Virus record (IMG/VR): IMGVR_UViG_3300025949_000058
Span: 1 to 36,966 of that record
Direction: 5' to 3' (one strand)
DNA: 36,966 bases
DNA from: a virus
Positions 7,637 through 16,417 of this stretch are shown here, one piece after another. How positions within the stretch are numbered: position 1 is the stretch's first letter; each line of letters starts with the position of its first letter. Both the position numbers and the translations under genes were made by a program. A model generated the notes under the pieces. The model had not been told where the DNA came from, did no database searches, and saw only the letters and a program-made list of their open reading frames with translations.

Positions 7637-9658
7637 CTACTTGCCTCCCCACAGACTGCTGATAATCCCCAGCACGTTCTTGCTCCCCTGCTGAGTCTGA
7701 TTCGCGGCTGCCGCGGCAGCGCCAGTGCCAGCCGTCGCCGATCCAGTCCCTGCCTCGACCGCCTGCTGGCCGCCCTGGCCGTAGAACCCGCTGTAGAGGC
7801 CAGCTTGCAGTGCCGAAGACTGAAAAAGCTGGTTCAGTTCGTTGTCGATGCGCGTCTGACCGGCGCTCTGGGCGCCGCCTGCGTTCTGGAAGTAGCTGTT
7901 CAGCCAGTTGAGCCCAGTCGAGTCGACCTGACCGGCCAGCTGCCCCTGCAGCCCTAGCCGCGCCAGCGCCTGCGAATCGACCTGATTCGCGCCGGACATG
8001 GCCGCGTTGTAGCGGTTGAGCCCCTGCGAATCGACGTTGCCAGCCATGCTGTTGAGCAGGCCATAGTTGTTGTAGATGGACTGGTCGACCTGGCCGGCGC
8101 CGGTCATGGCGGAGTTGAACCGGTTCAGGCTCTGCGTGTCCTGCTGCCCGGACAGCGTGCCGAGCATGCCGATGTTGCCAAGCGTAGTCTGGTCGGACTG
8201 GCCGGCGAGGTTCGACAGCCCGGCGAGGCCTGCCAGGCGCTGCGAGTCGGACTGGCCGGCGAGGTTCCCGAGCATTCCGACGCGCGCCAGTCCGGTCTGG
8301 TCGGCAGCGCCAGCCGCGCCGAGGCCCGAGTTTAGGTAGTCGAGGGCAGAGGCCGAAGCCGCTCCAGCAAGGCTCGACTGCCCTGCCAGGCGCCCAAGCG
8401 TAGACTGGTCAGCGAGGCCGGCCATGTTCGTGATCCCTGACAGCCGCTGCATGTTCGCCGTGTCGGCCTGTCCCGTAGCCGACAGCCCCAGCTGCGCGCC
8501 CTGCATGCGGTCGCCAAACATGTTCTGATAAAGCGACTGGAGCGCGTTGCCCTGCGCCAGGCGCTCGGTGGAGGCTTGACCGGCGACGTTAGCTCCGAGT
8601 CCTAGCCGAGCCAGTGCCGCCTGCTGAGCGGAGCCCTGAAGCTGGCCTTCTTGCTGATACTGCTGCGCCCGCAGGTTCGCAGACCCGAGCGCCTGAGCCG
8701 CCAATGACCCGCCCGCCCCATACGCACCGCGAGCTGCCGCCGCCTGGTCGATGCTGTCGGACTGCTGCTTTTGCAGCATGTCGTAATAGGGATTGGTCCG
8801 ATTGAGGTCGTCGGCCGCGAACTTCTCGAGCGCGCCAGGCGTGGACAGCTGCGAACCGTTCGCCCCCAAGAAGCCTTGGGTGTAGTTCGCGCCGTTGTAC
8901 GCGTTCTGGATGCCGGGCGCGTTCACCGATAGCTCCGACGGCGCATTGGCCTGTGCCATCGCGTTGCCTAGGTTGTTCTGCGAATAGGTCGACGGGCCGT
9001 ACAGGTCCAGCGCGTGCGCCCCGAGTTGCTCACCTACGAGCGGAGCGCCGTACGGGTTGGACGCCGATAGGTTGCCGATCGCCGTGGGAGCGCCGTATGC
9101 GCCACCGTTCTGGGCGTAGTATTGCTGCGTCGCCGACGGACCCGACAGACTCCCGCCGACAGCGTTGAGCACCTGCGACGACGCTGACGGCTGGAGATAC
9201 TGCGAACCGATGGTGTCGTAAAGCTGTCGAGAGTCGCTCGGGCCGCTGAGCGTGCCGCCTGCGAGATTCAGCGCCTGAGACGTGGCGGTCGGCTGCGACA
9301 GCATGCCGGCGAGGGAGCCGTAGACGTTCTGGCTGGTCGTCGGGCCGGACAGAGCGCTGCCGGCTGCATTGAAGACCGAGCCGGATGCGGTGGGCTGGCT
9401 GAGGTAGCCGGAGTAGGCGCCGTATGCCTGCGACGACGTAGACGGCTGGCCGAGCGCGCCCGCGGCGGATCCGTAGAATTGCGACGTAGCGGTCGGCTGC
9501 TGGTACTGTGACCCGTATTGCCCGAACGCGTCTTCTAGGTACGGCGTCGGCGTCATGCCCCATGATCCTGCGGTCGCGCCAGGGTATTGCGTCGGCGCGG
9601 CTGACTGCTGGCCGATAATCTGGCCAGTTTGGAATCCGCTGGTGGGCAGCGTCGCCAC
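7637..9658 (-). CDS. Repeat-rich virion protein with two tandem repeat arrays
   Basis: The 673-residue protein starts at GTG 9658, directly after the upstream stop. It contains two arrays with exact periods. Residues 52-204 form nine 17-residue units with consensus LSxP(T/S)x(T/S)SQxxxxxxGx. Residues 342-593 form about fourteen 18-residue units with consensus GQxDxxxLxxxxxLxxxA. The spacer (205-341) and C-terminus are Ala/Gln/Gly-rich. There are almost no Lys or Cys. The 18-residue period suits five helical turns and suggests a helical solenoid or long coil. It lies among ejection-type genes and is probably an internal or tail protein. No family was recognised. Confidence 0.7.
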   Translation of the reverse strand: MATLPTSGFQTGQIIGQQSAAPTQYPGATAGSWGMTPTPYLEDAFGQYGSQYQQPTATSQFYGSAAGALGQPSTSSQAYGAYSGYLSQPTASGSVFNAAGSALSGPTTSQNVYGSLAGMLSQPTATSQALNLAGGTLSGPSDSRQLYDTIGSQYLQPSASSQVLNAVGGSLSGPSATQQYYAQNGGAYGAPTAIGNLSASNPYGAPLVGEQLGAHALDLYGPSTYSQNNLGNAMAQANAPSELSVNAPGIQNAYNGANYTQGFLGANGSQLSTPGALEKFAADDLNRTNPYYDMLQKQQSDSIDQAAAARGAYGAGGSLAAQALGSANLRAQQYQQEGQLQGSAQQAALARLGLGANVAGQASTERLAQGNALQSLYQNMFGDRMQGAQLGLSATGQADTANMQRLSGITNMAGLADQSTLGRLAGQSSLAGAASASALDYLNSGLGAAGAADQTGLARVGMLGNLAGQSDSQRLAGLAGLSNLAGQSDQTTLGNIGMLGTLSGQQDTQSLNRFNSAMTGAGQVDQSIYNNYGLLNSMAGNVDSQGLNRYNAAMSGANQVDSQALARLGLQGQLAGQVDSTGLNWLNSYFQNAGGAQSAGQTRIDNELNQLFQSSALQAGLYSGFYGQGGQQAVEAGTGSATAGTGAAAAAANQTQQGSKNVLGIISSLWGGK
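7880..8635 (-). repeat. 18-residue (54-bp) tandem repeat array, ~14 units
   Basis: Within the 673-residue protein, residues 342-593 divide exactly into 18-residue units. Clear examples are GQSDSQRLAGLAGLSNLA and GQVDSTGLNWLNSYFQNA. Gly-Gln/Asn at 1-2, Asp or Ser at 4, Leu at 8 and Ala at 18 are the best kept. The first two or three units are degenerate. DNA units are 54 bp and have diverged, so the array is old rather than recently expanded. Confidence 0.85.
9047..9505 (-). repeat. 17-residue (51-bp) tandem repeat array, 9 units
   Basis: Residues 52-204 of the same protein form nine units of exactly 17 residues, for example LSQPTASGSVFNAAGSA and LSGPTTSQNVYGSLAGM. Pro at position 4, Ser/Thr at 5-7 and Gly near 16 recur. 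Units alternate between LSQP and LSGP openings over part of the array, hinting at growth by two-unit duplication. Confidence 0.85.
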
Positions 9659-10381
9659 TTAGAACCCCGCCGCCGGCTTGAGGTTGGACAGGAACGACTG
9701 CCACCCGGGAGACTGCCCGAGCATGTTCTGACGCTGGCCGTACCCGCCCGCCGGCATGCCAGACGAGCCCTGCATGCGCGGAGGGGCCTGCGAAAACCCG
9801 CCACCCTGTCCGAAGGGATTCTGGCCGCCTCCGCCGCTGCCGAGCATCGAGTTCAGCTGCTGATAGATGCCGCCTCGCTGGGGGGCCTGTCCATACGCCG
9901 TCGCCGCCGGGCTATTGCGAGACTGCGAGCCGTATGGATTCGCCCCGCCGCCAGTCGGCGTCTGTTGCTGCGACTGCTGGTACTGCTGAATCTGCTGCTG
10001 CGCGTATGGGGCTCCGATCATGCCCTGCGGGTTCAGCGGCGCCTGGTATCCGGCCGTGTTCTGCCAGCCTGGATTGCCGACTCCAGTAAGCCACCCGTCG
10101 TTCATCGCCTGAGCGCCCGTGTATCCGCTCTGCACGAACTTCTGGAACGCGGCCGACGGGTCGGATACGCCGGACGAGAAATACGGCGTTCCAGTTAGCG
10201 CGCCCATGCTTGCCGTCTGGGCGACGCGCAGGGCATTCGCCTCGTCGCTCTGGCGCTGTACTGCGGCCCTGTTCGCGGGGTCAGCCTCGTAGCTGGCCCT
10301 GGCCTTTGCGTTGTCGATCTGCGCTTGAAGGGCAATCCCGCCAAGGCCAGGAAACTGCTTCGCCCAGTCCTCGTCGGTCAT
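9659..10381 (-). CDS. Gln/Gly-rich virion protein candidate
   Basis: The 240-residue protein has a folded-looking N-terminal helical part (~1-95). A low-complexity Gln/Gly/Pro/Tyr region (~100-225, including QQQIQQYQQSQQQ) follows, then a short FLSNLKPAAGF tail. It overlaps its neighbour upstream as TGATG and ends directly next to the repeat-protein start. Low complexity and position suggest an internal head or tail-associated component; a tail-needle or plug role cannot be supported from sequence. Confidence 0.6.
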   Translation of the reverse strand: MTDEDWAKQFPGLGGIALQAQIDNAKARASYEADPANRAAVQRQSDEANALRVAQTASMGALTGTPYFSSGVSDPSAAFQKFVQSGYTGAQAMNDGWLTGVGNPGWQNTAGYQAPLNPQGMIGAPYAQQQIQQYQQSQQQTPTGGGANPYGSQSRNSPAATAYGQAPQRGGIYQQLNSMLGSGGGGQNPFGQGGGFSQAPPRMQGSSGMPAGGYGQRQNMLGQSPGWQSFLSNLKPAAGF

Positions 10382-10803
10382 CAGAAGTGACCTGGCCCTT
10401 TCCGCGTCTCAGACGCCGGTCCGGTGGAGGGAGCGATCGGAAGTGCCGCATTCGGCGGCGGATGTAGCGTCCCTGGGCGTTCCCCGAGAACGCCGCCGCT
10501 CTGTGACGGGTCGAAGTAGTTCGTCGGAACCCCGTAGATCTGCGAGAGAATGCCGTTGTAGTTGTTCATCGACCCGAGGGCCTGCTGCAACCCGGACATC
10601 TGCCTGGACCACGCCGTGTCCGAGAGTTGCTGGAGGTACTTCTGCGCCTCCTGGCCGGCCTTCTTGACATCGTCGGCGCTGTCCTTGTTGAGCAAGTCGC
10701 CAGGGTCGAAGTAGTCGGTCAGGCGTCCGGTGTCGTGGCCGGTCAGCTTATTGATCCCGTATCCGACGGGGCCGAGGTATTTGGTGTAGTCGTACCAAGA
10801 CAT
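10381..10803 (-). CDS. Hypothetical virion-region protein
   Basis: The 140-residue protein starts MSWYDYTKYLGPVGYGI. It has a charged central helix (DPGDLLNKDSADDVKKAGQ) and a Pro-rich C-terminus. The same type of small protein, with a near-terminal aromatic segment and a central helix, often precedes ejection proteins in podoviruses. It is coupled as TGATG to the Gln/Gly-rich protein downstream. Function unknown. Confidence 0.6.
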   Translation of the reverse strand: MSWYDYTKYLGPVGYGINKLTGHDTGRLTDYFDPGDLLNKDSADDVKKAGQEAQKYLQQLSDTAWSRQMSGLQQALGSMNNYNGILSQIYGVPTNYFDPSQSGGVLGERPGTLHPPPNAALPIAPSTGPASETRKGPGHF

Positions 10804-10812
10804 GACTTCCTC

Positions 10813-11049
10813 CTACGAAATAGCCACCCAATCGGCGGCGCCTGAGCCAGCCGTGCTCGCCTTGAACCAACCGGCGGGGGAGACGGCCGTCGTATCCAGG
10901 TACTCCTGCCCGACGAACTGGGCCGACGTCGCCGGGGCGCCCGCACCGGTCAGCGGCGTCACGCGCACGACGATCTCACGGAGAGCCGCGCGGACTTCCT
11001 TGTCCGTCATGTTCTCGGTGATCGGTCGGATTTGCGCTGTCTGAGCCAT
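10813..11049 (-). CDS. Small beta-rich virion protein
   Basis: This 78-residue protein has an N-terminal helix (DKEVRAALREIVVRV) followed by a compact domain with GQEYLDTT and GWFKAS elements. Such modules occur in tail-fibre and neck subunits. It sits directly behind the gp10-like hub gene, sharing the TGATG-type junction, and is followed by a 9-base gap before the next gene. The operator-like dyads at 11082 and 11153 lie just upstream, inside the hub gene. Confidence 0.6.
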   Translation of the reverse strand: MAQTAQIRPITENMTDKEVRAALREIVVRVTPLTGAGAPATSAQFVGQEYLDTTAVSPAGWFKASTAGSGAADWVAIS

Positions 11050-12473
11050 CAGGCGGCCGCCTCCAGGTCGGTCACGTCATCTGCCAATTTGGCAATCGAG
11101 ACCTCGTCTGTGCCAGAATAGCGCAACCAGTACCGTCTGCGCCTGAAAACTCCGCCAAAATGGCAATCGATCGATGGGTTCGTGTCATACGGCTGGCCAA
11201 GGTCGATGACACGGAACGGCGTAAACCCCTTGCCGTCGTCCTCGACTGCCACCTCGAGCTGGCCGGAAGTCGACCCGAGCGGCGTGGTCCCGCGGCGCAT
11301 GACGACCCGGACGCGGGCCGAGCGCTTGCGGTTGTCGGTCCCGAAGTCCTGCCAGCCGGTGACGAGCTCGGACAGGATGGTCCCGCCGATGTCCTGGCGC
11401 GTGTCGGTATTGAGCTGATAGAGGCCCGCAGTGGTCGAGGCGCCTACGATGTTGACGTTCTGTGCGTCCCAGAAAGCGTGGGTAGCGACCGGCCACGCCG
11501 TGTTAGCAGACACGCCGTCGTACAGGGCGCGCTCGCTCCACTTCTGCGCCGTGTAGTCATACGCCCACGTCCGCCCCTCCGTCGGGAATACCCACACGAG
11601 GCAGCCGTTACGGTCGGTGTCCTCACGGTACCCGAAGGCGTCCGAGACGGTACCAAGGTCGCGCAGGTCGCGTTGGATGGCGTCGCCCACTGAACTGTAG
11701 TCGCGCCCGTCGCTCTTGATGAGCCTGCGCTTGTCGTCCAGCCAGAAATAGTAGTTGTCGAAGCGCACGATCGAGTACGGCGCAGAGCACCCGACATTGA
11801 TCGTGTTGATGCGCTGGTAAGGTGCCAGCGGGTCCGTGGACAGCCCGTGAATCTCAGTCGTAGACGAGCCGAACAGGCCCAACTCCGCGGTGTTCTCGGC
11901 GATAGCACGGAGATTGTCTGGGCGGGCCTCGGCCGTGATGAAATTGAGGGCCGGCCACGACGTGTCGTTGCCCTCTCCCAGGTCGCTGTAGCGATATCGC
12001 CCGGGGTTGGCCAGGTCGATGGCGATGAGACGCTGACCAAGGTTGACGATGTGGGTCGTGCTCGGAGACGATCCGCCAAGGCGCGCCGTCAGCCCCACCC
12101 CAGTCCACTTCTGGATCTGAAGGCCGCCCGCGATGTACAAGAACGACGGCGACTCCGCGAAGACTGGCCGCGCGGTGCCGGCTAGCTTCGTCGCTGCCGT
12201 CGCGTCGCTAAGAGCTTGCCACAGCGTAGGCGTGGCGTCAGGAAGCGCATAGATCATGCGGTCCGAGTCGACGCCGATGACCCACGTCTTCCAGCGGTAC
12301 AGGCCGATAAGCGGCGCCGTGCCGAGCCCGGTCGTCGGATACGATACAAGCGCCGGGCGAACGCGCTGGACACCGGCGACGTCAGGAAGCCAGTTGACCA
12401 ACTTCGACGTCGCAGGCGACATGTCGTCGGCCGTCGAGACGAGCCCTGCGGATATGTCGACGGGCGCCAGCAT
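11049..12473 (-). CDS. P22 gp10-like tail hub / packaged-DNA stabilisation protein
   Basis: At 474 residues it is nearly the length of P22 gp10 (~470). It shares the characteristic segment pattern RYRYSDLGEG ... ITAEARPDN ... LFGSSTTEIH, a later beta-propeller-like stretch (WVFPTEGRTWAYDY) and a C-terminal domain with RKRSARVRVVMRR and RRYWLRYS. gp10 closes the portal channel after packaging and forms the short-tail hub. The ATG at 12473 overlaps the tailspike stop as TGATG; the open frame extends further upstream but has the wrong composition there. This gene is the main reason for calling the phage P22-like. Confidence 0.75.
   Translation of the reverse strand: MLAPVDISAGLVSTADDMSPATSKLVNWLPDVAGVQRVRPALVSYPTTGLGTAPLIGLYRWKTWVIGVDSDRMIYALPDATPTLWQALSDATAATKLAGTARPVFAESPSFLYIAGGLQIQKWTGVGLTARLGGSSPSTTHIVNLGQRLIAIDLANPGRYRYSDLGEGNDTSWPALNFITAEARPDNLRAIAENTAELGLFGSSTTEIHGLSTDPLAPYQRINTINVGCSAPYSIVRFDNYYFWLDDKRRLIKSDGRDYSSVGDAIQRDLRDLGTVSDAFGYREDTDRNGCLVWVFPTEGRTWAYDYTAQKWSERALYDGVSANTAWPVATHAFWDAQNVNIVGASTTAGLYQLNTDTRQDIGGTILSELVTGWQDFGTDNRKRSARVRVVMRRGTTPLGSTSGQLEVAVEDDGKGFTPFRVIDLGQPYDTNPSIDCHFGGVFRRRRYWLRYSGTDEVSIAKLADDVTDLEAAA
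11082..11094. promoter_or_regulatory. Operator-like dyad TGCCA-ATT-TGGCA
   Basis: A perfect 5-3-5 dyad lies within the 3' end of the hub gene, about 35 bases upstream of the start of 10813-11049. It matches the dyads at 19534, 26296, 26350 and 27917. An imperfect companion, CGCCA-AAA-TGGCA, lies at 11153-11165. As it is inside a coding region, it could be fortuitous. Confidence 0.4.
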
Positions 12474-14035
12474 CAAATCGCCGCCGTCGCCCTCGCGCAC
12501 ACCTCGCGCACCACGGAAGAGACCGGGTCGTATTCGAATGTGCAGGCGGTGTAGTTGCCGGTGGCTGGAGCAGGCGCAGCACCGCCGATCAGCTTGTACT
12601 GGGCATTGAAAGCCCACGTCACGGCTCCGCCCGAGTTATTTACGCAATAGAGCACCCACCTACAGCCGAATCCAGTCGCCGCGATGGCATTCATGGTGAC
12701 GGTGATTCCTCCGGCAGTCGCCTCCACGCGGACAGAGTTGACTCCGGTAATAGGCAGCGGCGTCACGGATCCATTGGCCGACAGCGAGTACGCAACCGGA
12801 GCGGTGGACAGCGTGCGCGAGTCGAGAATATCGGGGGCGATGCCTTGGTTTGGCCCGGTGAACGCGCTGGCATTAGCGGCGATGTTGATGCCGTGTCCAG
12901 TGGCGCCACCGGCGATATAGCTGTTTCCCGCTATCACCGTGCCTGTCGAGTTCGTAAGCTTTATGCCGCAGGCCGCCGAAGTGAGCGATGCGTCTATGTA
13001 GTTGCCAGTTATCGTGTGGACGCCGCCGGGTCCTGCCGAGATGATCCCAGCACCAGACGACCCGGCGCGCTCAATCGTGCACCCTGAGATCAGAACTCCG
13101 ATTGCCCCGCTGAGGCTGACTGCGCTGCTAGATGCGTCGGCGTTGTTGCCGCGTATGGTCGAATTGTTGATGAACGAGTAGCTCCCGCCCGTCAGACTGA
13201 CTCCAAGGCGGAACATCGGCCCGTCAACGGTGACATTGTCGACGGCCAGGCATTGACCGACGATCGCTGTCCCAGTTGTCGTCGATGAATGGTTGATTTT
13301 TAGCCGCGAGACGATGTGGTTGACGGCGATGAACCCGCCGGTCGTGGTGAAGTTGAGAACGCCTGCGGTCGAATTGGTCTGTCGCAGGATTGACTTGACG
13401 CCAGCCCCGATGATGTTCACTCCTGTCGTGCCAATCGTCAGCGCCGAAGAAAGCTGGTACGTGCCCGCCGGGATGAAGACGATTCCGCCTCCCTGGGTTG
13501 ATACGCGCGTGATCGTCGCCTGGATTGCCGCCGTGTCATCGGTAACGCCGTCGCCAACGGCACCGTAGTTTTTCACGCTGACAAGCATCTCGGTGAGCAC
13601 TTCGCCTGGGTTGCGCTCGTTCGCGTCAGAAAACGCTTTGTACGTCCAAAGGCCAGCTGACCCACCGAACGCAGTCGACCACCCATCCAGCAGCGTTTGC
13701 AGACGCGTTTCTGCGCCGCCGTTCACTGCCGCCGACTGGATGTATTCGGCCTCGGCGCGGTTCGTGTTGACGTTGCCATCAAACAACGTCGTGACGTCAA
13801 GGCTGTCCTTCACAATGAGACGCGTCGGCTGCTGAGTGTACGCCGTGCCCGTACCGCCCGCCGTCAAGATGAGCGGAGGGGTGATAGCAGTCGCGGCCGC
13901 AGTATCGGCATAGACCGTTACCGGGGTGAGAGTGCCGGGCTGGTAGAACCGGCAACGCCCGGAAGCGGCAGGTGTACCGTCGCTCTTGGCGACGCCAGCG
14001 GCGAGCATCTGGATCAGCGAGACTGTCGCGGCCAT
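12473..14035 (-). CDS. Tailspike with pectate-lyase-type beta-helix
   Basis: The 520-residue protein contains VKNYGAVGDGVTDDTAAIQ (near residue 130), the signature that begins right-handed parallel beta-helix domains of the pectate lyase 3/GH55 group in phage tailspikes. Next comes IVFIPAGTYQLSS and many short Gly/Asn/Ser-rich coils (ISGCTIERAG, IAGNSYIAGG). The first ~110 residues (SLIQMLAAGV, RFYQPGTLTPVTVY) resemble a virion-binding head. It probably binds or cleaves surface polysaccharide. The start at 14035 overlaps the adaptor stop as TAATG. Confidence 0.8.
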   Translation of the reverse strand: MAATVSLIQMLAAGVAKSDGTPAASGRCRFYQPGTLTPVTVYADTAAATAITPPLILTAGGTGTAYTQQPTRLIVKDSLDVTTLFDGNVNTNRAEAEYIQSAAVNGGAETRLQTLLDGWSTAFGGSAGLWTYKAFSDANERNPGEVLTEMLVSVKNYGAVGDGVTDDTAAIQATITRVSTQGGGIVFIPAGTYQLSSALTIGTTGVNIIGAGVKSILRQTNSTAGVLNFTTTGGFIAVNHIVSRLKINHSSTTTGTAIVGQCLAVDNVTVDGPMFRLGVSLTGGSYSFINNSTIRGNNADASSSAVSLSGAIGVLISGCTIERAGSSGAGIISAGPGGVHTITGNYIDASLTSAACGIKLTNSTGTVIAGNSYIAGGATGHGINIAANASAFTGPNQGIAPDILDSRTLSTAPVAYSLSANGSVTPLPITGVNSVRVEATAGGITVTMNAIAATGFGCRWVLYCVNNSGGAVTWAFNAQYKLIGGAAPAPATGNYTACTFEYDPVSSVVREVCARATAAI

Positions 14036-14748
14036 TATCCAGCTCCTCCACCGGACGAGTAGCCACCCCACGGAGACAGCGTCAGGTTGCCGCGCTCGCC
14101 ATCGTTGTTAACCAGGTTTGACAGCTCCTGCTCGTACAATGGTTGAAACGCCTGGATCAGCCCGGTCTGCATGAACTTCGGCGCAAGTTCGACGGTCAGC
14201 GCGTAGACGAGGCAGTTGGACCACTCAGACGGAAAGTCCGGCGTCTCGGCCCCCGTCGTGAAGTCAGCGGCACGCGTGTATGCGACGTACTCGAGCGTGT
14301 CGCCCGTCTGATCAGGCACCGGCCACAACTTCAGCGTCGCGCCGGACAGCGTCTGCTCGAAGAAGAACTGCCGCGACGGGCCGGCCGTAGTCCGGTCGGC
14401 CAACGTCATGTAGTCCATGCGGGACATGGCCAGGACTTGCATGCCTGCCGTCTCTCCGCTTCGCGTGTACCGTGCCGGGTCGTCGACCAGCAGCACGTCT
14501 GACGCTAGCGTCACCGTGTCTACGCCTACCGTCATGGTCGCCGTGCGGCGTACCGTGCGCCACAGCCGCTTTCCAGTCGTGTCGATGCGCTTGACGATGC
14601 GGTTCAGCGCGCGGGCGCCTACCTCGAACAGCGGCGAGTTCGTGTTGTCGCGCGCGGCTCCCGGCGCGATGGCGCCGCAGTTTTCAAGGGCGCTAGAAAT
14701 AATATCGTCACGCGAGTCCGCAAAGCTCGTCGTTGCGCCGATGGTCAT
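14035..14748 (-). CDS. Head-tail adaptor / tail accessory factor (P22 gp4-like candidate)
   Basis: The 237-residue protein has the layout of short-tail adaptors: an N-terminal helix DDIISSALENCGAI, then ALNRIVKRID..GKRLWRTVRR, a beta stretch ending LASDVLLVDDPARY, and a C-terminal helical region (LVYALTVELAPKFM). gp4-type adaptors bind the portal after packaging and seat the gp10 hub. Its location immediately before the tailspike and hub genes agrees. The call rests on pattern and gene order. Confidence 0.65.
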   Translation of the reverse strand: MTIGATTSFADSRDDIISSALENCGAIAPGAARDNTNSPLFEVGARALNRIVKRIDTTGKRLWRTVRRTATMTVGVDTVTLASDVLLVDDPARYTRSGETAGMQVLAMSRMDYMTLADRTTAGPSRQFFFEQTLSGATLKLWPVPDQTGDTLEYVAYTRAADFTTGAETPDFPSEWSNCLVYALTVELAPKFMQTGLIQAFQPLYEQELSNLVNNDGERGNLTLSPWGGYSSGGGAG

Positions 14749-16136
14749 GTGGTTGCGAACCCCGCGTTTTGGTTTGTCGACCAGAATGGTAGGTCGGCAT
14801 AGTCCTTCGTGGCTCCGACGATGAGTAGCGGGTGAGCGAGCGAGGTGGTCGCGTCGAACGAGCTGGCAGCGTTAGGCGAGTTGATCGAGCAGCCAGTGTC
14901 ACGCACATCGGCGATTACGCTCGTATTGCTTGCCCCGTGGATCGCGTCGATGGTTACTGACGACACGTTGTGGACCTGGATAGCCGTTACGGAGCAGTCG
15001 TATACGTAGACGATGCCTAGCCGGCCCATGCTTCCGTGGGTGACTGAGAATTGTCCCGTCTTCGCCACGACGTTTATCTGACCGTTCATGTCGCCGGTCC
15101 AGCTGAAGAACTGGAACGAGGACGCCGGGACGATGGACCTGTTCAGTGTGTTCGTGAGCTGCCCGGACATCGATCCGCCGGCCACGAAGATGCCACCGCG
15201 GACCGTGTTGGTACCCGCGAGCGTCTGCGCGCTGAATGTTGAGAAGGCCCGCCACCCGCAGAATCGGTACTCGTTGGCGCCGCCCACTACGCCCTGCATG
15301 TCGAGGTAGAAGAAGTAGCACCCGACGAAGTTCGGGACTGACGCGGGCGGCGTCACGCGCGGGAACTTCGGCAGCGACAGGACCTCGTAGGCGTCGCCGT
15401 TCGCGAACGAGACCGCGGCGGTGCCGGTCGACAGGTACGATTGCGAGTACCCGTTCGACGGCGACGTCTGCGCGGTCTTGGCGACGTTCTCGTATGCCAT
15501 ACACGCGTGCTTCGAACCGTCGGTCTTGCGGATAATGCGAGTCCCAGACGACGTCGACAGGCACCCTGACGCAGACCACGACGTCGGCAGTGAAGAATCG
15601 GCGACCGTCCATGGTGCATCGGTCGCGCCGGTCAACGTCCCAGACCTGACGACGGTCGGAACGCCGACGATGACGAGGCAATAGTTGGTCGCAGGAGTCA
15701 GCGCCGTCTGATTGGCGGCCGTGATTCCAGACAGATCGAGCGAATACCGCGTCGTATCGCTGAGCCAGCGTACCGTCGTCGCCTGCTGGAGCACGCACCG
15801 GCCCATGCGGCGAGCGAATTCGTCACCTGTCAGCAGCGGGTGGGTGTCGTCAGCCCCCGTGTTCTCGTCGCTCGCGCGACCTGTCGAGTTGCTCTCGTCG
15901 ATACTCCACGTAGCTTGTGTCTGCCACTTTCGCGACGGGATCATCATCCGGACCCACTGCCCGAGGCCATCTGACGACGAGTACACCGTTCCGTCGGAAG
16001 GCGTGAGCGTTCCCCCGGCAACGTAGCGGTAGAAGTCGTCATGGGTCGCCACGTAAACCGTGTTAGCGACGGGCGCGACGAATGACGACGTCGACAGTGC
16101 ACGCATCGCGCTCACGTTGGCTACTGAAAGGCTCAC
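14745..16136 (-). CDS. Beta-rich fibre/spike-like protein
   Basis: The 463-residue protein starts at GTG 16136, in a GTGA overlap. The N-terminus includes a TVYVATHDDFYRYV module and GQWVRM, as in many phage fibre subunits. The C-terminal half shows repeated short strands with Gly/Asn/Ser turns (VYVYDCSVTAIQVHNVSS), suggesting a parallel beta-helix. It could be a second host-recognition or decorating fibre. It lacks the GDGxTDD signature seen in the tailspike, so enzymatic activity is doubtful. Confidence 0.6.
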   Translation of the reverse strand: MSLSVANVSAMRALSTSSFVAPVANTVYVATHDDFYRYVAGGTLTPSDGTVYSSSDGLGQWVRMMIPSRKWQTQATWSIDESNSTGRASDENTGADDTHPLLTGDEFARRMGRCVLQQATTVRWLSDTTRYSLDLSGITAANQTALTPATNYCLVIVGVPTVVRSGTLTGATDAPWTVADSSLPTSWSASGCLSTSSGTRIIRKTDGSKHACMAYENVAKTAQTSPSNGYSQSYLSTGTAAVSFANGDAYEVLSLPKFPRVTPPASVPNFVGCYFFYLDMQGVVGGANEYRFCGWRAFSTFSAQTLAGTNTVRGGIFVAGGSMSGQLTNTLNRSIVPASSFQFFSWTGDMNGQINVVAKTGQFSVTHGSMGRLGIVYVYDCSVTAIQVHNVSSVTIDAIHGASNTSVIADVRDTGCSINSPNAASSFDATTSLAHPLLIVGATKDYADLPFWSTNQNAGFATT

Positions 16137-16399
16137 GGGAACCCCATGTCGTCGTCAGTTGCTACGCCCGGTTCGAACTGCGACGCCACGCCGACCGCCA
16201 CGTCCGGCTCCGGTCGCCGACGTCGGTACGCTGCGATCTCCTGGTCGTATTCGAAGGCCGATTTCTCCATGCAGGAGTCCGTGCATCGATACAGGCGGTC
16301 GGCGCAGTAGCGCAGCTGCGACGGGAACAGCCGCCGCCGCCCACAAACAGAGCAGGCAGACAGCACCTCGCCGTTGACGAAGTCTGTCTGCCTGTTCAA
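16133..16399 (-). CDS. Small four-Cys zinc-ribbon-like protein
   Basis: This 88-residue protein starts at TTG 16399, six bases after a strong GGAGG. Cys-x2-Cys at ~16-19 (CSVCGRR) and later Cys (YCADRLYRCTDSC) form a plausible treble-clef or zinc ribbon; the C-terminal half is acidic and flexible. It lies between two structural genes. Its function is unknown. Confidence 0.65.
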   Translation of the reverse strand: MNRQTDFVNGEVLSACSVCGRRRLFPSQLRYCADRLYRCTDSCMEKSAFEYDQEIAAYRRRRPEPDVAVGVASQFEPGVATDDDMGFP

Positions 16400-16417
16400 T
16401 TGGATCCTCCCTGTCGA

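Noticed and set aside
7880-9505. Regular DNA repeats reminiscent of a CRISPR array
   Set aside because: Units are 51 and 54 bp, in frame, contiguous without spacers, and encode degenerate protein repeats.
12474-12617. Upstream extension of the gp10-like ORF to 12617
   Set aside because: The extension lies within the tailspike gene and has a Cys/Arg-rich artefact composition. TGATG at 12473 fits the coupling pattern.
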